From: Vibrio sinus
GTDB lineage: Bacteria; Pseudomonadota; Gammaproteobacteria; Enterobacterales; Vibrionaceae
Direction: 5' to 3'
Length of the DNA: 64,000 nucleotides
Assembly: GCF_023634645.1 (NCBI RefSeq)
Contig: NZ_JAMKMR010000014.1
Coordinates: 1-64,000 of the forward strand
Numbering within the stretch: the stretch's first letter is position 1; every line of letters begins with the position of its first letter. The notes beneath the pieces were generated by a model that was not told the DNA's origin, did not search any database, and saw nothing but the letters and a program-made list of their open reading frames with translations. Of this stretch, positions 10,318 through 20,181 are shown one piece after another. The position numbers were made by a program, and so were the translations under genes.

Positions 10318-10345
10318 TAGGGGTTGTGTATCAGCCCCTTTTTCT
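10318..10345 (+). terminator. intrinsic terminator after cysS
   Basis: Stem AGGGGTTG / CAGCCCCTT with a short loop, followed by a T run (TTTTTCTT), 20 nt after the cysS stop codon. Confidence 0.8.
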
Positions 10346-10378
10346 TGGCTTTGATACAGAAATTAAGGGTACAACCAC

Positions 10379-10957
10379 GTGGCACAGATGTATTTCTATT
10401 ACTCAGCAATGAATGCTGGCAAGTCGACCACACTTTTGCAATCTTCTTTTAACTATCAAGAGCGGGGAATGAACCCTGTTATTTTCACCGCGGCATTGGA
10501 CGATCGTTATGGTGTGGGGCTGGTGAGTTCTCGAATCGGCTTACAGTCTGATGCGCAGCTATTTCGTCAGGATACCAATCTACTTGAGCTTATCGAATCT
10601 TTGCATCAACAAGAGCCACGTCATTGTATTTTGGTGGATGAGTGCCAGTTTTTATCCAAAGCGCAAGTATATCAGCTTAGTGAAGTGGTAGATAAACTGG
10701 GTATTCCCGTTTTATGTTATGGATTGCGTACTGACTTTCTTGGCGAGCTATTTGAAGGAAGCCAATATTTGTTGGCTTGGGCAGACAAGCTAATCGAGCT
10801 AAAAACCATTTGCCATTGTGGTAGAAAGGCCAATATGGTGATTCGCACCGATGAAAGGGGTAAAGCGATAGCGGAAGGTGATCAAGTTGCTATCGGTGGC
10901 AATGATAAATACGTGTCGGTATGTCGTCAGCATTACAAAGATGCACTAGGTAAATAA
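10379..10957 (+). CDS. tdk: thymidine kinase
   Basis: Type II thymidine kinase of the salvage pathway (thymidine + ATP to dTMP). The P-loop is in [13 protein letters not shown] (about residues 7-19) and the Walker B-like segment is [10 protein letters not shown] with the catalytic Glu nearby. The lasso region is followed by a zinc site formed by CHCGRKA and CRQH. The start is GTG at 10379, giving the family-typical N-terminus [11 protein letters not shown] with an AAGGG motif 9 nt upstream. Length 192 is normal. A strong hairpin follows. Confidence 0.96.
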   Translation: MAQMYFYYSAMNAGKSTTLLQSSFNYQERGMNPVIFTAALDDRYGVGLVSSRIGLQSDAQLFRQDTNLLELIESLHQQEPRHCILVDECQFLSKAQVYQLSEVVDKLGIPVLCYGLRTDFLGELFEGSQYLLAWADKLIELKTICHCGRKANMVIRTDERGKAIAEGDQVAIGGNDKYVSVCRQHYKDALGK

Positions 10958-10962
10958 AAACG

Positions 10963-10992
10963 AAAAACGGAGCAATTAAGCTCCGTTTTTTT
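10963..10992. terminator. bidirectional terminator between tdk and infA
   Basis: Eleven-bp stem AAAAACGGAGC / GCTCCGTTTTT with a 6-nt loop, flanked by A and T runs on both sides. It can end both tdk (plus) and infA (minus) transcripts. Confidence 0.88.
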
Positions 10993-11009
10993 GTGTTCGT
11001 TATTAATTA

Positions 11010-11228
<219 letters not shown>

Positions 11229-11309
11229 TTAATCCTCTTTAGACATCGGGCATTTTTTAACGGCATAGATTCTGCCGTTAAAAGTCAATTATGTAAAGTT
11301 GGGCGTATT

Positions 11310-12008
11310 CTACCCTTGCCAACGCTGATTTACTAGTTTTTGATGGCGTTGAAAACGTGTTTTGTAGTTCATGGCGGGGCATTCATTGATTTGATAACCC
11401 AAATAGAGCCATTGTTTGCCCTGTTGTTGACAATGTTGCAGCTGTAACAGGACACAAAGTGTGCCGAGCGAAAGCTTAGCATCAGGATCAAAGAAGGTGT
11501 AAAACGCACTCGCGCTATTGGTTAAAATATCCGTTACGGCGACCGCGATAAGGGTGCCTTCCGAATAAATATGCAGGTATTGAGTATTCAGCCATGAACA
11601 ATTGGAAAATTGGCTAAACTCAAGCTTTTTCGGAGGATACATCGTACCATTAAGGTGTCTTTCATTGATGTACCTCGAGTATAAACCAAACCAGTTGTCA
11701 TCGAGTTTATCTTTCAGCATCCAGCTAAATGACTTGGCCTTGGCGAGCAAGCGTTTTTGGCTTTTTGAAGGAATAAAGTCGTGGACAGAAACACGAATGG
11801 GGACACAAGCCTTACATTGGTCACAGTGGGGTTTGTATATGGTATCGCCGCTGCGGCGAAAGCCGTTAGCAAGTAAAACTTCATAGCTAGATACCGAATG
11901 CATTTGATTATCTAATGCAACGGCAACTCTTTCCTCTTTATTATCAAGGTAGCTGCATGCGTGGCTGTCGGTTAATCCGATTCGAATTTCTTGTAAATCT
12001 GAACTCAT
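11310..12008 (-). CDS. bpt: aspartate/glutamate leucyltransferase Bpt
   Basis: 232-residue protein of the bacterial R-transferase family (Bpt). It transfers leucine from Leu-tRNA to proteins with N-terminal Asp or Glu, marking them for ClpS/ClpAP. The signature CDQCKACVPIRV (about residues 62-73) and the C-terminal LYLGYQINECPAMNYKTRF block are clear. It lies 11 nt after aat, so the two N-degron transferases are probably made together. Confidence 0.95.
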   Translation of the reverse strand: MSSDLQEIRIGLTDSHACSYLDNKEERVAVALDNQMHSVSSYEVLLANGFRRSGDTIYKPHCDQCKACVPIRVSVHDFIPSKSQKRLLAKAKSFSWMLKDKLDDNWFGLYSRYINERHLNGTMYPPKKLEFSQFSNCSWLNTQYLHIYSEGTLIAVAVTDILTNSASAFYTFFDPDAKLSLGTLCVLLQLQHCQQQGKQWLYLGYQINECPAMNYKTRFQRHQKLVNQRWQG

Positions 12009-12019
12009 TTACGTACCTC

Positions 12020-12730
12020 TTAAGCTTTGCATGTTAGCCACTGAGCATTGAAGCATCCAGAATGTAAGGGCTTATCCTTAAAGGATAGCAAGTAATGCAT
12101 GAATTGATCACGCTCTAATTCAAATGCTCCTAAAGACTTAAGATGAGGGTTCATCACCTGACAGTCAATGAGTTGTCCTCCATGGGCCGAAAAGTGTTGG
12201 CAGAAGTACCAAAGGGCAAGTTTTGAAGCGTTAGTTTGCAGGCTAAACATCGACTCACCACAAAATATTTTGCCAATGGAAATACCGTATAATCCACCAA
12301 TTAATTTGCCATCTGACCAAACTTCTGTGGAATGGCAGTGTCCAAGTTCTGCGAGTAAAGAGTAGGCGTGAATCATATCTTCATTAAGCCACGTCTCTTC
12401 TGCTGTGCGTACGCTAGAGCAGCAACGGATCACTTGTTTGGTTGCAGAATTGATACTGACTTGGTAGTTATGCTTGCGTTGAAACTTTTTTAGGCTTTTT
12501 GACGGCGTGTATGTGTTAGGATCAAAGACAGCTCTAGGTGCAGGACTCCACCATAAAATAGGCTCTCCAGGTCCATACCATGGGAATATACCGTTTTGGT
12601 AACCTGATAAAATTCGGTCAGGGGATAGATCTCCACCGAATGCGAGCAATCCGTTGGGATCGTCCAATGCGCGCTCAGTTGGAGGGAAATGGTGAGTATT
12701 TTTGTCGAGTTCAGTTAAATAGATCGCCAT
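12020..12730 (-). CDS. aat: leucyl/phenylalanyl-tRNA-protein transferase
   Basis: 236-residue enzyme that adds Leu or Phe to N-terminal Arg or Lys, creating primary N-degrons. It shows the family motifs FPPTERALDDPNGLLAFGGDL, GIFPWYGPGEPILWWSP (residues about 48-64), SVEVW-type HSTEVWSDGKLIGGLYGISIG and FCGESMFS. It is first in the aat-bpt-infA group and divergent from a small exported protein 31 nt away. Confidence 0.97.
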   Translation of the reverse strand: MAIYLTELDKNTHHFPPTERALDDPNGLLAFGGDLSPDRILSGYQNGIFPWYGPGEPILWWSPAPRAVFDPNTYTPSKSLKKFQRKHNYQVSINSATKQVIRCCSSVRTAEETWLNEDMIHAYSLLAELGHCHSTEVWSDGKLIGGLYGISIGKIFCGESMFSLQTNASKLALWYFCQHFSAHGGQLIDCQVMNPHLKSLGAFELERDQFMHYLLSFKDKPLHSGCFNAQWLTCKA

Positions 12731-12761
12731 AGTAATTAAATTATATTAAGAGGAAAGCGAA

Positions 12762-13229
12762 GTGAGAAATTGGTTATGGATCTTATTGATTTTTCCGCTC
12801 ATTGCCAATGCGAGTTATGATCGAAATACCGCGCGGCCCGTCAATAAAATCGTATTTGGTCATGTGGATTCGGTGCGTTACATCAGCAAAGAAGATATCC
12901 GACGCTCACATGCGAACGGATGGGAAACATTGTTAGGTGGTGTTATCGGCGGCATTATTGGCTATCAATTTGGTGGCGGAAGAGGGCAACAAGTCGCCAC
13001 TGCGGTGGGCGCGGTCGCTGGTGCAGGCATTGCACAAAGTCAGCAAAGTCAAGAGTATCGCGTCGAGTATAAGCTTGTTGAATTGCTGATCAAAACCGAT
13101 AAAGGTAAGTTCATTGATGTGATTCAAGACGTAGACCCAGATATGTTGTTCCATCGAGGAGACAGCGTTCGAATTTTGTATTTTGATGATGGCGTCCGTG
13201 TCGATACCACCTACGATTCGAATTATTAA
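12762..13229 (+). CDS. exported glycine-zipper 2TM protein (SlyB-like)
   Basis: 155-residue protein with a signal peptide (cleavage probably ANA|S near residue 18), then a conserved envelope domain. The glycine zipper GGVIGGIIGYQFGGGRGQQVATAVGAVAGAGIA (about 57-89) is typical of SlyB/PcP outer-membrane proteins. Unlike SlyB there is no lipobox cysteine. The start is GTG at 12762 with AAGAGGAAA upstream. Its function in envelope integrity is inferred from the family only. Confidence 0.75.
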   Translation: MRNWLWILLIFPLIANASYDRNTARPVNKIVFGHVDSVRYISKEDIRRSHANGWETLLGGVIGGIIGYQFGGGRGQQVATAVGAVAGAGIAQSQQSQEYRVEYKLVELLIKTDKGKFIDVIQDVDPDMLFHRGDSVRILYFDDGVRVDTTYDSNY

Positions 13230-13298
13230 TTGAGACCTAGCTCAATTATGCTGGAGTTAATGTACAAATTTCGTTAGTCTGACTCCACGAAGAATTGA

Positions 13299-13332
13299 AC
13301 CGCCCTTAAACAACATGAATCTTACGGGCGGT
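13299..13332 (+). promoter_or_regulatory. hairpin in the aroA 5' leader
   Basis: ACCGCCC (13299-13305) and GGGCGGT (13326-13332) form a 7-bp GC-rich stem that ends 18 nt before the aroA start codon. It has no U tract. It could be a leader structure affecting aroA translation, or a remnant. A second stem, TAATTGAG / CTCAATTA (13227-13248), sits just after the preceding gene. Confidence 0.4.
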
Positions 13333-13350
13333 GTAGGAAACTTAACGCTA

Positions 13351-14631
13351 ATGGATACCCTTACTTTAAACCCAATTAGCTCAGTCAATGGTGAAATTAA
13401 TTTGCCAGGCTCGAAAAGCGTGTCAAATCGTGCGCTGCTCTTGGCAGCGCTAGCGAAAGGCAAAACACGCCTTACTAATCTATTAGACAGTGACGATATC
13501 CGTCATATGTTAAACGCACTCACTAAACTTGGCGTGAGCTATTCACTCTCTAGCGATAAAACCGTCTGTGAAGTTGAAGGCTTGGCTGGTGCGTTTAGCT
13601 GCGAATCTGCACAAGAATTGTTTCTTGGTAATGCGGGCACCGCTATGCGCCCACTCGCTGCTGCACTTTGTGCGAGTACGGGTGAGTTTGTATTGACAGG
13701 CGAACCTCGAATGAAAGAGCGCCCTATTGGGCACCTTGTCGATGCACTCCGTCAAGCTGGCGCTGATGTGCAATTCCTCGAAAATGAAAATTATCCGCCG
13801 CTTAAGATCAAAGGTACGGGTATCCAAGGTGGCACCGTTTCTATTGATGGTTCAATTTCTAGTCAGTTTTTAACCGCGTTTCTGATGTCGGCTCCGCTTG
13901 CGAGTGATGATGTTACGATTGAAATCGTGGGTGAGCTGGTTTCCAAACCCTACATTGATATTACTTTGCATATTATGCAGCAGTTTGGTGTGGAGGTTAT
14001 CAACCAAGACTATCAAACCTTTATCATTCGCTCAGGTCAGCAATATGTTTCACCTGGTGACTTTCTAGTGGAAGGCGATGCCTCATCGGCCTCTTATTTT
14101 CTAGCGGCTGCAGCGATTAAAGGCGGCGAAATTAAAGTCACAGGTATTGGTAGAAACAGTATCCAGGGTGATATTCAATTTGCCGACGCGCTTGAGAAAA
14201 TGGGCGCTGAGATAGAGTGGGGCGATGACTATGTGATTGCTCGTCGCGGTTCGTTAAAAGCGATTGATATGGACTTTAACCATATTCCAGATGCGGCAAT
14301 GACCATTGCGACAGCGGCATTATTTGCTGAAGGTACAACGGCCATTCGTAACGTCTACAACTGGCGGGTAAAAGAAACTGATCGTTTGTCTGCAATGGCG
14401 ACAGAGCTACGCAAAGTAGGGGCAGAAGTAGAAGAGGGTGAGGACTACATCATCATTACTCCTACCAACAACTTACAACATGCGAGTATCGACACCTACG
14501 ATGACCATCGTATGGCGATGTGCTTCTCACTGGTTGCCTTGAGTGATACTCCTGTGACAATTAATGATCCAGGCTGTACCTCAAAAACATTCCCAGATTA
14601 TTTCGATAAACTTCAATTACTCAGTCAATAG
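13351..14631 (+). CDS. aroA: 3-phosphoshikimate 1-carboxyvinyltransferase (EPSP synthase)
   Basis: Sixth step of the shikimate pathway, joining PEP to shikimate-3-phosphate. Class I EPSP synthase motifs are [20 protein letters not shown] (about residues 18-37), the PEP-site [11 protein letters not shown] (class I, glyphosate-sensitive type) and [15 protein letters not shown] and [11 protein letters not shown] use the ATG at 13351 (AGGA 12 nt upstream), giving 426 residues beginning [10 protein letters not shown], close to the E. coli length. An in-frame ATG at 13315 would add 12 unsupported residues in the leader hairpin. Confidence 0.97.
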   Translation: MDTLTLNPISSVNGEINLPGSKSVSNRALLLAALAKGKTRLTNLLDSDDIRHMLNALTKLGVSYSLSSDKTVCEVEGLAGAFSCESAQELFLGNAGTAMRPLAAALCASTGEFVLTGEPRMKERPIGHLVDALRQAGADVQFLENENYPPLKIKGTGIQGGTVSIDGSISSQFLTAFLMSAPLASDDVTIEIVGELVSKPYIDITLHIMQQFGVEVINQDYQTFIIRSGQQYVSPGDFLVEGDASSASYFLAAAAIKGGEIKVTGIGRNSIQGDIQFADALEKMGAEIEWGDDYVIARRGSLKAIDMDFNHIPDAAMTIATAALFAEGTTAIRNVYNWRVKETDRLSAMATELRKVGAEVEEGEDYIIITPTNNLQHASIDTYDDHRMAMCFSLVALSDTPVTINDPGCTSKTFPDYFDKLQLLSQ

Positions 14632-14654
14632 ACGTTGTTTTATTGATATATCGA

Positions 14655-14679
14655 GCCCGCCAAATTTTGGCGGGTTTTG
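14655..14679 (+). terminator. intrinsic terminator after aroA
   Basis: Stem CCCGCCAAA / TTTGGCGGG directly followed by TTTTG, 24 nt after the aroA stop. Confidence 0.85.
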
Positions 14680-14722
14680 TCGTTTTATCCAGCTCTAAGT
14701 TTGTCGGTAAAGCCGGACATTA

Positions 14723-14742
14723 TACTGGCTATCCATCCAGTT
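14723..14742 (+). promoter_or_regulatory. LexA (SOS) box upstream of ruvAB
   Basis: ACTGGCTATCCATCCAGT fits the LexA dyad CTGG-N8-CCAG and closely resembles the E. coli ruvA SOS box as I remember it. It lies 45 nt before the ruvA start, a suitable place to repress the ruvAB promoter. Confidence 0.85.
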
Positions 14743-14787
14743 CTTTATTATCATTCGAATATATATTCTCTAGTATTAGGTATCAAT

Positions 14788-15402
14788 GTGATAGGTCGTC
14801 TTCGAGGAACCCTGATAGAAAAACTGCCCCCTGAGCTGCTCATAGAAGTGAATGGTGTTGGCTACGAAGTGCAAATGCCAATGAGCTGCTTTTATGAACT
14901 CCCTAACGTTGGTGAAGAAGCCATTATCTATACTCACTTTGTCGTGAGGGAAGATGCCCAGTTACTTTATGGCTTTAATACCGTAAAAGAACGGGCACTC
15001 TTTAGAGAAGTCATCAAAGCGAATGGTGTCGGGCCAAAACTGGGTTTGGGCATTCTTTCAGGAATGACGGCAATGCAGTTTGTTTCTTGTGTAGAGCGAG
15101 AGGACATCTCCACTTTAGTGAAATTGCCTGGAGTCGGGAAGAAAACGGCCGAGCGCCTTGTGGTGGAGATGAAAGACAGGCTTAAAGGCTGGGGGGCGGG
15201 TGACTTGTTTACACCTGCTGACGAAGTCGATTTATCCGATACTGGTTCACCGGTGAGTTCGAACTATGAAGAAGAAGCAATCAGTGCTCTGCTGGCACTA
15301 GGGTATAAGCCAACACAAGCATCAAAAGTGGTGTCACAAGTTGCTAAGCCAGAAATGAGTAGTGAAGCTTTAATTCGAGAAGCGCTTAAATCAATGGCAT
15401 AA
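14788..15402 (+). CDS. ruvA: Holliday junction branch migration protein RuvA
   Basis: 204-residue protein that binds four-way junctions as a tetramer and loads RuvB. It starts [31 protein letters not shown], the OB-fold. Two helix-hairpin-helix motifs follow ([15 protein letters not shown] and [16 protein letters not shown]), then the flexible linker and the RuvB-binding C-terminal three-helix domain. The start is GTG at 14788 with TTAGG 7 nt upstream; the long upstream open frame crosses the LexA box and terminator and is not coding. It forms an operon with ruvB. Confidence 0.97.
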   Translation: MIGRLRGTLIEKLPPELLIEVNGVGYEVQMPMSCFYELPNVGEEAIIYTHFVVREDAQLLYGFNTVKERALFREVIKANGVGPKLGLGILSGMTAMQFVSCVEREDISTLVKLPGVGKKTAERLVVEMKDRLKGWGAGDLFTPADEVDLSDTGSPVSSNYEEEAISALLALGYKPTQASKVVSQVAKPEMSSEALIREALKSMA

Positions 15403-15416
15403 CAGGAAGACAGTTT

Positions 15417-16421
15417 ATGATTGAGGCAGATCGCTTAATCGCACCCAACAACCCAACATTCAAGGAAGAGGATGTCATTGACCGCGCGATACGTCCAAAG
15501 AAGTTAGAAGATTACCAAGGGCAGGATCATGTGCGCGGGCAAATGGAAATCTTTATTAAAGCTGCACAGCTACGCAATGAAGCATTAGATCATTTACTTA
15601 TCTTTGGACCGCCGGGGCTTGGCAAAACGACGCTAGCCAATATTGTTGCCAATGAGATGGGGGTTAATATTCGGACCACATCTGGCCCAGTATTAGAAAA
15701 GGCGGGCGATCTCGCCGCGCTTTTAACCAACCTTGAAGAAAATGACGTCTTATTTATTGATGAAATTCACCGCCTGAGTCCCATGGTGGAAGAAGTGCTC
15801 TACCCCGCGATGGAGGACTACCAACTCGACATCATGATTGGCGAGGGGCCAGCCGCCCGCTCGATTAAGATAGACTTGCCGCCTTTTACGCTTATTGGTG
15901 CGACGACTCGTGCAGGCTCATTGACCTCACCACTGCGAGATCGATTCGGAATCACGCAGCGATTGGAGTACTACCAAATTGGTGATTTACAAAATATCGT
16001 TCAACGCAGCGCGCAATGCCTTGAGCTTTCCATGGAACCTGAAGGCGCGTTAGAAATAGCAAGACGCGCTCGCGGCACTCCTCGAATTGCCAACCGCTTA
16101 CTTCGCCGTGTCAGGGATTACGCAGAAGTGAAAGCAGACGGTCATATTTGCGCCAGTGTTGCCGATAAAGCGCTCAACATGCTTGACGTTGATGTGCAAG
16201 GCTTTGATTATATGGATCGCAAGCTTCTTCTCGCCATTATGGAAAAATTCTCAGGTGGGCCTGTAGGCTTAGATAATATGGCAGCGGCGATTGGTGAAGA
16301 AAAAGATACCATTGAAGATGTACTTGAGCCTTACCTTATTCAACAAGGTTATTTGCAGCGGACACCGAGGGGCAGAATCGCGACAGATCGGGCTTATTTA
16401 CACTTTGGAATTGAAAAGTAA
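15417..16421 (+). CDS. ruvB: Holliday junction DNA helicase RuvB
   Basis: AAA+ motor that drives branch migration with RuvA and RuvC. Walker A is [12 protein letters not shown] (about residues 61-72), Walker B is LFIDEIHRL, sensor 1 is IGATTRAG, and the Arg finger region is LRDRFGI. The C-terminal winged helix ends with [18 protein letters not shown]. It begins 14 nt after ruvA, with CAGGAAGA as ribosome binding site. ruvC is not adjacent, as in other Vibrio. Confidence 0.98.
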   Translation: MIEADRLIAPNNPTFKEEDVIDRAIRPKKLEDYQGQDHVRGQMEIFIKAAQLRNEALDHLLIFGPPGLGKTTLANIVANEMGVNIRTTSGPVLEKAGDLAALLTNLEENDVLFIDEIHRLSPMVEEVLYPAMEDYQLDIMIGEGPAARSIKIDLPPFTLIGATTRAGSLTSPLRDRFGITQRLEYYQIGDLQNIVQRSAQCLELSMEPEGALEIARRARGTPRIANRLLRRVRDYAEVKADGHICASVADKALNMLDVDVQGFDYMDRKLLLAIMEKFSGGPVGLDNMAAAIGEEKDTIEDVLEPYLIQQGYLQRTPRGRIATDRAYLHFGIEK

Positions 16422-16597
16422 AGTTTCACGCTAAAGTATTTGTATGGCCCTTTCTCGTGTGATAAGGGTCACAAAATGTAACATTATATTTGATCCAATT
16501 CGGTAACTTTTCCAGTTGAGTTGTTAACGCTCTGTATGTCAATTAGGACAAAAAATAGCCTGGGTAACCGAACCGTAACATCCCACCCATTTCGACT

Positions 16598-16611
16598 TTG
16601 ATCTAAATCAA
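16598..16611 (+). promoter_or_regulatory. FNR box (cydA upstream)
   Basis: TTGAT-CTAA-ATCAA matches the FNR consensus TTGAT-N4-ATCAA exactly. It lies about 250 nt before the cydA start. In E. coli, cydAB is controlled by FNR and ArcA. Confidence 0.75.
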
Positions 16612-16647
16612 GTCATGTAATTTTGCAAAAATGTACCTAGTTACATT

Positions 16648-16661
16648 TTGACCAAAATCAA
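16648..16661 (+). promoter_or_regulatory. second FNR-like box (cydA upstream)
   Basis: TTGAC-CAAA-ATCAA has one mismatch to the FNR consensus and is 50 nt downstream of the perfect box, centre to centre. The near five-turn spacing puts both on the same DNA face. Confidence 0.6.
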
Positions 16662-16858
16662 CGCGACAGACATCAATAATTTTTTTGAATCCACCTGTTT
16701 TTGACAGTAGTATTAGGTCCGGCTATTAAGGCTGATGCGTAACATTTTTCTAACCACTTTGGTACATATCTGCATCTATTTGGTGCTGTTCTCATCCAGA
16801 ATAGACAATATGTTGCACTATGTAGAGAGTGTCAAACAGCTGGCACACAGGAGTTATC

Positions 16859-18445
16859 ATGATTGACATAGTTGATCTGTCGCGATTGCAATTCGCGATG
16901 ACAGCAATGTATCACTTCTTATTCGTACCTTTGACTCTTGGCATGACTTTTATTCTTGCCATCATGGAGTCTTTGTACGTAATGACCAATAAGCAAATCT
17001 ACAAGGACATGACCAAGTTCTGGGGTAAGCTTTTCGGTATTAACTTTGCGCTTGGTGTGGCTACAGGCCTAACCATGGAATTCCAGTTCGGTACAAACTG
17101 GGCATATTACTCACACTACGTGGGCGATATATTCGGCGCACCTCTAGCGATTGAAGGATTAGTTGCATTCTTCCTCGAATCTACAATGGTAGGTTTATTC
17201 TTCTTTGGCTGGGACAGACTATCTAAACGCCAACACTTAACCGTGACTTGGTTAGTGGCTATTGGTTCAAACTTCTCAGCACTTTGGATCCTGATCGCAA
17301 ATGCCTGGATGCAACATCCTGTTGGCGCACACTTCAATTTTGAAACGATGCGTATGGAGATGGTGAGCTTCTCACAAATCATCTTCAACCCAGTTGCGCA
17401 AGTTAAGTTCGTGCATACTGTGGCTGCTGGTTACACCACAGGTGCAATGTTTGTGTTAGGCATCAGCTCTTACTACATCCTCAAAGGTCGTGATTTACCG
17501 TTTGCTCGTCGTTCATTTGCTATCGCGGCCTCTTTTGGTATGGCAGCCATTCTTTCGACGCTCATACTAGGTGATGAATCTGGTTATGAAGTGGGTGAAG
17601 TACAGAAAGTAAAACTGGCCTCCATCGAGTCAGAGTGGAACACTGAGCCACCTCCAGCCGCCTTTACCTTGTTCGGTATTCCTAACCAAGAGCAAGGGAA
17701 AACGGATTATGCTGTTCGGATCCCATACGTATTGGGCCTCATCGCGACACGTTCGACCGATACACCAGTTATTGGCTTGAACCAGCTTCGTGAACGCAAC
17801 GTTGAACGCATCAAAACGGGTATGATTGCTTATGGCTTGTTGGAAAAACTGCGTGGCGGTGACAAGTCGGAAGCAACAATTCAAGCCTTTGATAAAGTTA
17901 AGCATGATCTCGGCTACGGTTTACTGCTGAAACGCTATACTAAGCAAGTGACCAACGCGACGCCTGAGCAGATCCAAAAAGCAGCGGATGACTCTATCCC
18001 TGAAGTATGGCCGATCTTCTGGTCGTTCCGTATTATGGTGGCGAGTGGCATTATCATGTTGTGTGTATTTGGTGCCGCATTCATTCAAGTATGTCGTCAG
18101 AAAATTGGAACGAGTAAGTGGATACACAAAGCCGCGCTTTACAGTATCCCATTGCCTTGGATTGCCGTAGAAACTGGCTGGTATGTTGCAGAAGGTGGGC
18201 GACAACCTTGGGCGGTCGGTGGCGTTCTTCCAACTTACGATGCGGCCTCTCCATTAACGGCCTCTGATCTGTGGACATCGATCGCGGTTATCATTGCTTT
18301 CTATTCATGCTTACTGGTCGCAGAAATGTATCTGATGATTAAGTTCGCACGTAAAGGACCTAGCAGTCTGAAAACTGGCCGATATCACTTCGAAAATGGT
18401 GGCAGCTCTATCGAAGATAAAGTTAATCGCCAAGTAGAATCTTAA
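16859..18445 (+). CDS. cydA: cytochrome bd ubiquinol oxidase subunit I
   Basis: Haem-binding subunit of the high-affinity terminal oxidase; it oxidises ubiquinol and reduces O2 to water with charge separation across the inner membrane. The N-terminus [26 protein letters not shown] holds the His that ligates haem b595. [13 protein letters not shown] is the C-terminal signature. The Q-loop is long (about residues 240-390), as in the E. coli-type enzyme. The start is the ATG at 16859 with AGGAG 6 nt upstream, giving 528 residues. It forms an operon with cydB, cydX and ybgE. Confidence 0.98.
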   Translation: MIDIVDLSRLQFAMTAMYHFLFVPLTLGMTFILAIMESLYVMTNKQIYKDMTKFWGKLFGINFALGVATGLTMEFQFGTNWAYYSHYVGDIFGAPLAIEGLVAFFLESTMVGLFFFGWDRLSKRQHLTVTWLVAIGSNFSALWILIANAWMQHPVGAHFNFETMRMEMVSFSQIIFNPVAQVKFVHTVAAGYTTGAMFVLGISSYYILKGRDLPFARRSFAIAASFGMAAILSTLILGDESGYEVGEVQKVKLASIESEWNTEPPPAAFTLFGIPNQEQGKTDYAVRIPYVLGLIATRSTDTPVIGLNQLRERNVERIKTGMIAYGLLEKLRGGDKSEATIQAFDKVKHDLGYGLLLKRYTKQVTNATPEQIQKAADDSIPEVWPIFWSFRIMVASGIIMLCVFGAAFIQVCRQKIGTSKWIHKAALYSIPLPWIAVETGWYVAEGGRQPWAVGGVLPTYDAASPLTASDLWTSIAVIIAFYSCLLVAEMYLMIKFARKGPSSLKTGRYHFENGGSSIEDKVNRQVES

Positions 18446-18463
18446 GGCGGGAGAAGAACTCAC

Positions 18464-19600
18464 ATGTTTGAATACGAAACGTTAAGACTAATTTGGTGGG
18501 TGCTGATCGGCGTTCTATTTGCCGGCTTTGCAATCACTGATGGTTTCGATATGGGCGTAGGCGCGTTATTGCCTATGCTAGGAAAAACGGATACTGAGCG
18601 CCGTGTAATGATGAACACGATTGCACCGCACTGGGATGGTAACCAAGTATGGTTAATCACCGCAGGTGGTGCGTTGTTTGCAGCTTGGCCTTTGGTTTAC
18701 GCTACGTCTTTCTCCGGTTTCTACCTAGCCATGATTCTGACGTTGGCCGCACTTTGGTTACGTCCGGTTGGTCTCGATTACCGCTCAAAGATCGAAAACA
18801 AAAAATGGCGCGCAATTTGGGATAGATGTATCTCTGCGAGTGGCCTTATTCCACCAATCATTTTTGGTGTCGCGTTTGGTAACTTGCTTCAAGGTGTACC
18901 ATTTAACTTAAGCGAATACTTGATGCCGACGTACCATGGTTCATTCTTTGGTTTGTTGAATCCATTTGCCATTCTTTGTGGTTTGGTTAGCTTGTTCATG
19001 ATTTTGCTACAGGGAACAACTTGGCTACAAATGAAGACAACGAGCGATTTGCACAACAGAGCGAAGTCTTTGTCTCAAGTATTGGGCCTTCTTGTTATTG
19101 TCACTTTTGTAGCGGCAGGCTTTTGGGTACAACACATTGAAGGTTACGTGATTACTAGTGCAATCAACTACAATGGCCCATCTAACCCGTTGGATAAAAC
19201 GGTAATAAGAGAAGCTGGCGCGTGGATGCATAACTTCAAAGAGTACCCATTAATGTGGATTGCTCCGGCTCTGGGTGTTTTGATGCCAATCGTCGCTATT
19301 TTAGCGTCTCGTGTTGAGAAAGCGGGTATCGCGTTCTTAGCGTCGAGCTTGACTGTTGGTGGTATCATCTTTACCGCTGGATTTGCTATGTTCCCATTCA
19401 TCATTCCGTCAAGTTTGGCACCAAGCCACAGCTTGACCATTTGGGATGCGACAAGTAGTCATCTAACGATGGAAATCATCACAGTGATCGCATTTGTGAT
19501 GGTACCGATTATCCTCTGCTATACAACTTGGACTTACTACAAGATGTTTGGTCGTTTGGATACTAAGTACATCGAAGACAACAAAACTTCAGCTTACTAA
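18464..19600 (+). CDS. cydB: cytochrome bd ubiquinol oxidase subunit II
   Basis: 378-residue membrane subunit of cytochrome bd with 8 or more helices. The conserved start MFEYETLRLIWWVLIGVLFAGFAITDGFDMGVG and the segment HWDGNQVWLITAGGALFAAWP are diagnostic. It lies 18 nt after cydA with GGGAGAAG as ribosome binding site, and is followed by cydX. Confidence 0.98.
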   Translation: MFEYETLRLIWWVLIGVLFAGFAITDGFDMGVGALLPMLGKTDTERRVMMNTIAPHWDGNQVWLITAGGALFAAWPLVYATSFSGFYLAMILTLAALWLRPVGLDYRSKIENKKWRAIWDRCISASGLIPPIIFGVAFGNLLQGVPFNLSEYLMPTYHGSFFGLLNPFAILCGLVSLFMILLQGTTWLQMKTTSDLHNRAKSLSQVLGLLVIVTFVAAGFWVQHIEGYVITSAINYNGPSNPLDKTVIREAGAWMHNFKEYPLMWIAPALGVLMPIVAILASRVEKAGIAFLASSLTVGGIIFTAGFAMFPFIIPSSLAPSHSLTIWDATSSHLTMEIITVIAFVMVPIILCYTTWTYYKMFGRLDTKYIEDNKTSAY

Positions 19601-19616
19601 TAGAGGAGCGTTTACA

Positions 19617-19724
19617 ATGTGGTATTTCGCCTGGGTTCTAGGTGTGCTACTTGCTTGTGCATTTGGCATCATTAACGCTCTTTGGTTAGAGCACACAGAG
19701 ATGATGGATAAAGACAGTGAGTAA
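19617..19724 (+). CDS. cydX: cytochrome bd small subunit CydX
   Basis: 35-residue single-helix protein starting MWYFAWVLGVLLACAFGIIN and ending MMDKDSE, the CydX/YbgT signature. It stabilises the CydAB haems. It lies 16 nt after cydB with AGAGGAG 7 nt before the ATG, and its end overlaps the GTG start of ybgE by 8 nt, so the two are translationally coupled. It is shorter than common ORF cut-offs. Confidence 0.95.
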   Translation: MWYFAWVLGVLLACAFGIINALWLEHTEMMDKDSE

Positions 19725-20019
19725 ACTCGCTGAGCAACTAGAAAAGGTACACGCTCCATTGGATAAGGGGCTACTAAGGCTCTTATCCTTGGTTCTTGGT
19801 ATTTTCCACGTCGCCATGGTGATGTGGGAGCCCCACCAATATGCCAATAAGATTGGCGGCTTTGATGAAGTCGTCGGTCCGTTACTCATCTGGGCCGTTT
19901 GTTCCAGTATGATTTATGGCGTTGGGTTTAAGCCGAGATTCTGGTTGTGGCAAATAGTATTTAGCCCATACATTTCTCTAACCATCCTTATTTATCTAAC
20001 GGTTTTATACGTTATGTGA
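19717..20019 (+). CDS. ybgE: cyd operon protein YbgE
   Basis: 100-residue inner-membrane protein with about three hydrophobic segments, recognised by position after cydX and by the pattern LSLVLGIFHVAMVMWEPHQYA ... GVGFKPRFWLWQIVFSPYISL. Its exact role in cytochrome bd function is unknown. GTG start at 19717 inside the end of cydX. A strong terminator follows. Confidence 0.88.
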   Translation: MSKLAEQLEKVHAPLDKGLLRLLSLVLGIFHVAMVMWEPHQYANKIGGFDEVVGPLLIWAVCSSMIYGVGFKPRFWLWQIVFSPYISLTILIYLTVLYVM

Positions 20020-20043
20020 TAGTAGGGTGGTTTGGAATTGCAT

Positions 20044-20081
20044 AAAATGGCATCGCTTTTATAAGGGATGCCATTTTTTTT
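20044..20081 (+). terminator. intrinsic terminator after cydABX-ybgE
   Basis: Stem AAAATGGCATC / GATGCCATTTT with a 12-nt loop, followed by a run of eight T. It separates the cyd operon from ybgC-tol-pal. Confidence 0.9.
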
Positions 20082-20181
20082 AACAATTTTATAGGGATTA
20101 AACTAACTAGCGCTTGCAAATCTAAGCGGGAGCTGCGATATAGTAAGCCTAACTGGCAAGGGTGAAAAAACAGGATACGTT

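Larger units (their letters stand above)
16422..16858 (+). promoter_or_regulatory. cydA upstream control region
   Basis: 437-nt gene-free region before the cytochrome bd operon. It is AT-rich and contains two FNR-type dyads (16598-16611 and 16648-16661). It also has TTGTTAAC and several TAAC-type segments that might be ArcA contacts. No small ORF with a good ribosome binding site was found. Confidence 0.6.

Noticed and set aside
14677-14787. Long N-terminal extension of RuvA
   Set aside because: It begins in the aroA terminator and crosses the LexA box, and family alignment starts at the GTG at 14788.
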